Origin: Microbacterium ureisolvens
GTDB lineage: Bacteria > Actinomycetota > Actinomycetes > Actinomycetales > Microbacteriaceae
Length of the DNA: 64,000 bases
Assembly: GCF_015278315.1 (NCBI RefSeq)
Contig: NZ_JADIJE010000008.1
Coordinates: 124,001 to 188,000, forward strand
Direction: 5' to 3'
The notes under the pieces were generated by a model. That model did no database searches. It worked only from the letters and a program-made list of their open reading frames with translations, and was not told the origin of the DNA. The translations under genes and the position numbers were made by a program. Below are positions 60,832 through 64,000 of the stretch, piece by piece (the first letter of the stretch is position 1; each line of letters begins with the position of its first letter).

Positions 60832-61539
60832 TCAATGGCGGCTGTCGAGCGGGCCGCGGTCGGCGAGCTCGACGTCCTGGTTGTAGCGGTAGAGGCGGGC
60901 GGGGCGGTGGCTGCCCGTGCGGAAGCGGTCGGTCGGGATGAGGGTGCCGGAGTTCTCCACCTGACGGCGGAAGTTGGCCGGGTCGAGCTGACGCCCGAGG
61001 ATCGCCTCGTACACCTCGCGAAGCTCGGCGAGGGTGAACTCCTCGGCGAGCAGTCCGTGTGCGATTCGGCTGTAGCCGACCTTGTTGCGCAGGCGCCACA
61101 GCGCGTAGTCGACGATCTCGTTGTGATCGAAGGCGAGCTGGGGGAGATCCGCGGCGTCGAACCACCGCACGTTCTCGACGGTGCTGTCGGTGATCTCGTC
61201 GGCGCGCAGCAGCGCCCAGTAGACGATCGAGACCACGCGGGTGGGGGAGCGCTCGACCGCTCCGAACGCGTACAGCTGTTCGAGATAGCTCGGTGCCAGC
61301 CCGGTCGTCTCGGCGAGAGTGCGGGATGCCGCGGCATCCAGGCTCTCCGCGATGTCGAGCCATCCGCCGGGCAGTGCCCACTGCCCTTCATGCGGATCGC
61401 GTGTCCGGCGCACGAGGGGGAGCACGACCTGGTGAGCGTCGCTGCCCGGAAGGCGGCGCAGCGTGAAGATCACGGTCGAGACCGCCACGCGGGTCGCGTC
61501 GGCGGGGGACTGGGGCTCAGGGCTTGTTCTGGTCATCAT
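60832..61539 (-). CDS. nrtR: NrtR-type NUDIX transcriptional regulator of NAD synthesis
   Basis: A 235-residue protein: an N-terminal NUDIX-like domain (about 15-150) with HEGQWALPGGWLDIAESLDAAASRTLAETTGL, a degenerate NUDIX box, and a C-terminal winged helix (about 160-235) with LAELREVYEAILGRQLD and NFRRQVENSGTL. NrtR proteins bind ADP-ribose-type signals and repress NAD genes; in Mycobacterium NrtR controls nadABC. Two copies of a GTCATGATGAC palindrome flank its promoter, which fits autoregulation of the whole operon. Confidence 0.9.
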   Translation of the reverse strand: MMTRTSPEPQSPADATRVAVSTVIFTLRRLPGSDAHQVVLPLVRRTRDPHEGQWALPGGWLDIAESLDAAASRTLAETTGLAPSYLEQLYAFGAVERSPTRVVSIVYWALLRADEITDSTVENVRWFDAADLPQLAFDHNEIVDYALWRLRNKVGYSRIAHGLLAEEFTLAELREVYEAILGRQLDPANFRRQVENSGTLIPTDRFRTGSHRPARLYRYNQDVELADRGPLDSRH

Positions 61540-61579
61540 GACTCTAACTCTCGGGATCGATCATAGTGTCATGATGACC
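61531..61579. promoter_or_regulatory. Two NrtR-like operator sites in inverted arrangement
   Basis: GTCATCATGAC at 61532-61542 (overlapping the nrtR start codon) and GTCATGATGAC at 61568-61578. Each is an 11-bp palindrome, and the two are inverted copies with 12-bp identical arms. A minus-strand TATGAT -10 (near 61559-61564) lies between them, so bound repressor would block nrtR-nadABC transcription. Confidence 0.7.
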
Positions 61580-61689
61580 AGAAGCCAAACGCCGGCCGTA
61601 ACAACGCGGGCGAAGGTCACTCGAGGCGAACTGTTGCCAAGACGTGACGTACGCGCCGCACTCAGGGGGTGCGAAGCGGAGGGAATGTT

Positions 61690-61706
61690 TGTTAGGTTTA
61701 CTAACA
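61690..61706. promoter_or_regulatory. Palindromic operator upstream of the ABC importer
   Basis: TGTTAG-GTTTA-CTAACA is a perfect 6-bp inverted repeat, with a half-site TTTGTTAG at 61711-61718. The GTTAG/CTAAC pattern resembles sites of ROK-family sugar regulators. It stands in the promoter region of the importer operon. Confidence 0.6.
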
Positions 61707-61795
61707 CACATTTGTTAGGACTCAGTACTTAATGAATGCCCTCGGGTGCCCCTCGCACTCCTCCCTGCAATGCCGCACGAGAGAAAGAACCAACG

Positions 61796-63472
61796 ATGAT
61801 TCGAAACGCGAAGCGCCGAGCGGCGCTCATCGCCGTGGCCGGGGCTGCGGTCCTCGGCATCGGCCTGTCGGGCTGCGCCGGTGGCGGCGGCGACGACAGC
61901 GGCGACTCCGAAGGACGCACGCTGCGGGTCTGGGCCGGTAGCCAGACGCCGATCGAGGCCAACTTCAACCCGTTCTCGCCGACCGTCCTGCACGCCGCGC
62001 TCGGCCCGATCTACGAGCCGCTGTTCTTCTACAACAAGACGTCCGACGAGGCGCCGCAGCCGATGCTCGGCGAGAGCTTCGAGTACAACGAGGACGGCAC
62101 CGTCATCACGGTCACGCTGAAGGAGGGCGTGAAGTGGAGCGACGGCGAGGACTTCACCGCCGACGACGCAGCGTTCACGTTCAACTACGAGCCCAACCAG
62201 CGCGACGGCCTGATCTCGGCCGAGGCGACGGACGAGAGCACGGTGGTCCTCACCTATGAGACGCCGCAGTTCACCAACGAGTTCCAGATCCTCGGCACCA
62301 CGTGGATGCTGCCCGAGCACGTCTGGGCCGAGGTCGACGACTACACCACCTTCACCGACGAGGAGCCGGTGGGCACCGGCCCGTACGTGGTCGACAAGGT
62401 GACGGATGCCTCGTACACCGTCGTGGCGAACGAGAACTTCCGCGAGGAGGGCGTCCCCGCCATCAAGAAGGTGCAGTACATCGGCATCGACGCGAACCAG
62501 TCCGCTCAGGACCTCCTGACCGCCGGCGAGCTCGACTGGACCGGCATGTTCGTGCCGAACCCGGACTCGGTGACCTCGAACGGCGTCATCAGCATGCTGA
62601 ACACGCCGCAGGACCCGACGGTGCTCTACACCTGCTCGAACGCGGAGCTCGGCTGCACCGGTCCGCAGACCGATGTCGCCGTCCGCCAGGCGCTCAACGT
62701 CGCGATCGACCGCGGCACGATCAAGGAGAAGGCGTTCGTCGGTCTCACCGGTGACATCTCGCCGACCTTCGCGCTGCTGCCGCGTGACCAGAAGTGGGTC
62801 GCCGACCCCGCCAACGAGATCAGCCCGCAGTCGCCCGACGCGGCGGCCGCCGGTGAGATCCTCGAGGCCGCCGGCTACACCAAGGGCGGCGACGGCTTCT
62901 ACGGCAAGGACGGCGCGCCGATCGAGCTGAGCCTCGTCTCGGTCGACGGCTGGACGGACTACAACGACGCCGCGAAGCTCATCAGCGAGCAGGCTGCCGA
63001 GGCCGGCATCAAGGTCAACGCCTCGACGGTGCAGTGGCAGGAGTTCTCGGACGCGCGCCAGACCGGCCAGTACCAGCTGATCATGGGCGGCGTCATCGGC
63101 ACGTCGGTGGCAGACCCGTTCCAGATCTACAAGGACTGGTTCGCCGGTGAGTCCACCTCGCAGGTCGGCGAAGAGGTCCCGACCGGTCGCTGGAACTTCA
63201 GCCGCTACGACAACCCGATCGTGAACGAGGCCGTCGCCGCGGCCGCAGCGACGAACGACGAGGCCGTCAAGCAGGAGGCCTACGCCGCGCTGCAGACCGA
63301 GATCGTCCGCGACCTGCCCTACATCCCGCTGGTCATCAACGCCACCCAGACCTTCTTCAACACGAAGGACTTCACGGGCTGGCCGACCGAGGACGACCTG
63401 TACGCCTTCCCGCCCGCCTGGGGATCGGTGGCCGCCGGCTACGTCCTGCAGCACCTGGAGCCGGTGAAGTAA
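61796..63472 (+). CDS. ABC transporter substrate-binding lipoprotein, family 5
   Basis: A 558-residue solute-binding protein of the oligopeptide/oligosaccharide class (SBP_bac_5). The signal peptide ends in the lipobox LSGCAGGGG (Cys about residue 24). Family features include the EPLFFYN region, VTVTLKEGVKWSDGEDFTADD and GPYVVDKVTD. Family 5 proteins bind peptides, but in actinobacteria also beta-glucosides and other oligosaccharides; the ROK-like operator upstream favours a sugar. ATG 61796 begins a typical signal peptide with three basic residues; an earlier in-frame start at 61736 is less likely. Confidence 0.93.
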   Translation: MIRNAKRRAALIAVAGAAVLGIGLSGCAGGGGDDSGDSEGRTLRVWAGSQTPIEANFNPFSPTVLHAALGPIYEPLFFYNKTSDEAPQPMLGESFEYNEDGTVITVTLKEGVKWSDGEDFTADDAAFTFNYEPNQRDGLISAEATDESTVVLTYETPQFTNEFQILGTTWMLPEHVWAEVDDYTTFTDEEPVGTGPYVVDKVTDASYTVVANENFREEGVPAIKKVQYIGIDANQSAQDLLTAGELDWTGMFVPNPDSVTSNGVISMLNTPQDPTVLYTCSNAELGCTGPQTDVAVRQALNVAIDRGTIKEKAFVGLTGDISPTFALLPRDQKWVADPANEISPQSPDAAAAGEILEAAGYTKGGDGFYGKDGAPIELSLVSVDGWTDYNDAAKLISEQAAEAGIKVNASTVQWQEFSDARQTGQYQLIMGGVIGTSVADPFQIYKDWFAGESTSQVGEEVPTGRWNFSRYDNPIVNEAVAAAAATNDEAVKQEAYAALQTEIVRDLPYIPLVINATQTFFNTKDFTGWPTEDDLYAFPPAWGSVAAGYVLQHLEPVK

Positions 63473-63515
63473 TGCAGAACCGGGCAGAGGCCGCGGCGAG
63501 GAGGAGCAGGCCGCA

Positions 63516-64000
63516 ATGAAGTTCTATGCGCGGCGGATCGCGTTCTACGTGGTGACACTGTGGGCGACGATCTCCCTCAACTTCCTCCTGCCGAGGCTTC
63601 TGCCCGGCGACCCCGCCGACATCCTGCTCGCGAAGATGCAGCGAGCCGGCGGCGAGATCAGCGAGACCACGGTCCGCAACATCAAGACCCTCCTCGGCGG
63701 CGACTCCTCGTCGATGTGGGATCAGTACGTCGCGTACTGGGGCCGGATGCTTCAGGGGGATCTGGGCATCTCCATCACGAAGTACCCGGCCCCGGTCACC
63801 GACCTCATCGCCGCCGCCCTGCCGTGGACGCTGGTGCTGGTGGGCCTCGCCACCGTCATCTCCTTCGTCCTGGGCGTGGGGGTCGGCGCGTGGGTCGGCT
63901 GGCGCCGGGGCACCTGGGTGGACCACCTGGTGCCGTTCACCACCGTGCTGCAGTCCATTCCCTACTTCTGGCTCGCCCTCGTGCTGGTCGCGATCTTCTC
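63516..64000 (+). CDS. ABC transporter permease (partial, runs off the window)
   Basis: The first 161 codons of a DppB/OppB-type permease. The N-terminal helix begins KFYARRIAFYVVTLW; NFLLPRLLPGDPAD is the family's conserved first-loop motif, followed by an extracytoplasmic domain and a second helix from about residue 108. AGGAGG precedes the ATG. It lies 43 bp after the lipoprotein gene and is its partner. A second permease and ATPases should follow outside the window. Confidence 0.92.
   Translation, partial: MKFYARRIAFYVVTLWATISLNFLLPRLLPGDPADILLAKMQRAGGEISETTVRNIKTLLGGDSSSMWDQYVAYWGRMLQGDLGISITKYPAPVTDLIAAALPWTLVLVGLATVISFVLGVGVGAWVGWRRGTWVDHLVPFTTVLQSIPYFWLALVLVAIF

Noticed and set aside
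61571..61732. A 53-codon plus-strand ORF beginning with the mirrored ATGATGACC
   Set aside because: Its start is created by the second operator copy. It runs through the palindromic operator of the importer, shows no codon bias and no ribosome site.

Overview
The window is a gene-dense, very GC-rich stretch of chromosome from an actinobacterium, most likely Microbacterium or a close relative in Microbacteriaceae. I base this on strong G/C third-position bias, families I associate with Microbacteriaceae (the proteins at 29487-30089 and 46516-46884), and a gene order that recalls the M. tuberculosis eno / DUF501 ... greA / DUF4307 / hemolysin III / undecaprenyl-PP synthase / phoH2 / fumarase / DUF4245 / xseBA / ispH / ychF neighbourhood. 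I see no rRNA, insertion sequence, prophage, CRISPR array or origin. One tRNA gene is present. No gene-free stretch exceeds 300 bases except 5478-5988, which holds a terminator, the tRNA and two very small ORFs.

Layout. 1-5.5 kb: end of a methyltransferase-like gene, eno, an FtsB/DivIC-like gene, DUF501, a membrane-anchored subtilisin and a type II NADH dehydrogenase. 5.5-14.3 kb: a tRNA-Leu(UAA)-like gene, a PLP aldolase / aldono-lactone oxidase pair, lemA, two tail-to-tail YcaQ-like genes, an AI-2E permease and ilvA. 14.4-20.6 kb: greA, DUF4307, a hemolysin III homologue, uppS with a tandemly copied 3' end, a class V aminotransferase and a PIN-PhoH protein. 20.6-31.5 kb: a repeat-rich coiled-coil protein, a two-component system, fumC, carbonic anhydrase, DUF4245, xseB/xseA, ispH, DUF6264 and an ECF sigma/anti-sigma pair. 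31.5-45.4 kb: MOSC, fba, glpX, rmuC, exonuclease, two methyltransferases, a reductase-fold protein, ychF, a hydrolase-like protein without its serine, a flavoprotein, PAP2, DUF1206 and EI24. 45.6-49.8 kb: an accessory-looking cluster of small uncharacterised genes around a MarR regulator, a CBS protein, an Fpg/Nei glycosylase and a 40-residue Cys-rich peptide. 49.8-64 kb: an AhpD-like protein, a DHA2 exporter, an ABC exporter, a glycosyltransferase, the nrtR-nadA-nadB-nadC-cysteine desulfurase operon, and the start of a family 5 ABC importer behind a palindromic operator.

How genes work together. Central carbon metabolism is represented by eno, fba, glpX and fumC, and respiration by ndh. The nad operon forms a complete de novo quinolinate/NaMN route with its own Fe-S sulfur donor, and its presumed repressor NrtR is encoded first. 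xseA/xseB, rmuC, the DnaQ-like exonuclease, the YcaQ-like proteins and Fpg/Nei are DNA-maintenance genes.

Two signals run across the whole window. First, at least two dozen genes begin 6-8 nt after a TAnnnT-like -10 element, with the start codon at the expected transcription start, so they are predicted leaderless. Second, the heptamer GGATGCC/GGCATCC is much more common than composition predicts. It often sits as inverted pairs in intergenic hairpins, and inside genes as a GAT-GCC codon pair although GAC is the usual Asp codon. The best candidates for undescribed biology are the small-gene cluster at 45.6-49.8 kb, the uppS 3'-end tandem array, the heptamer, and the short-armed tRNA-Leu.
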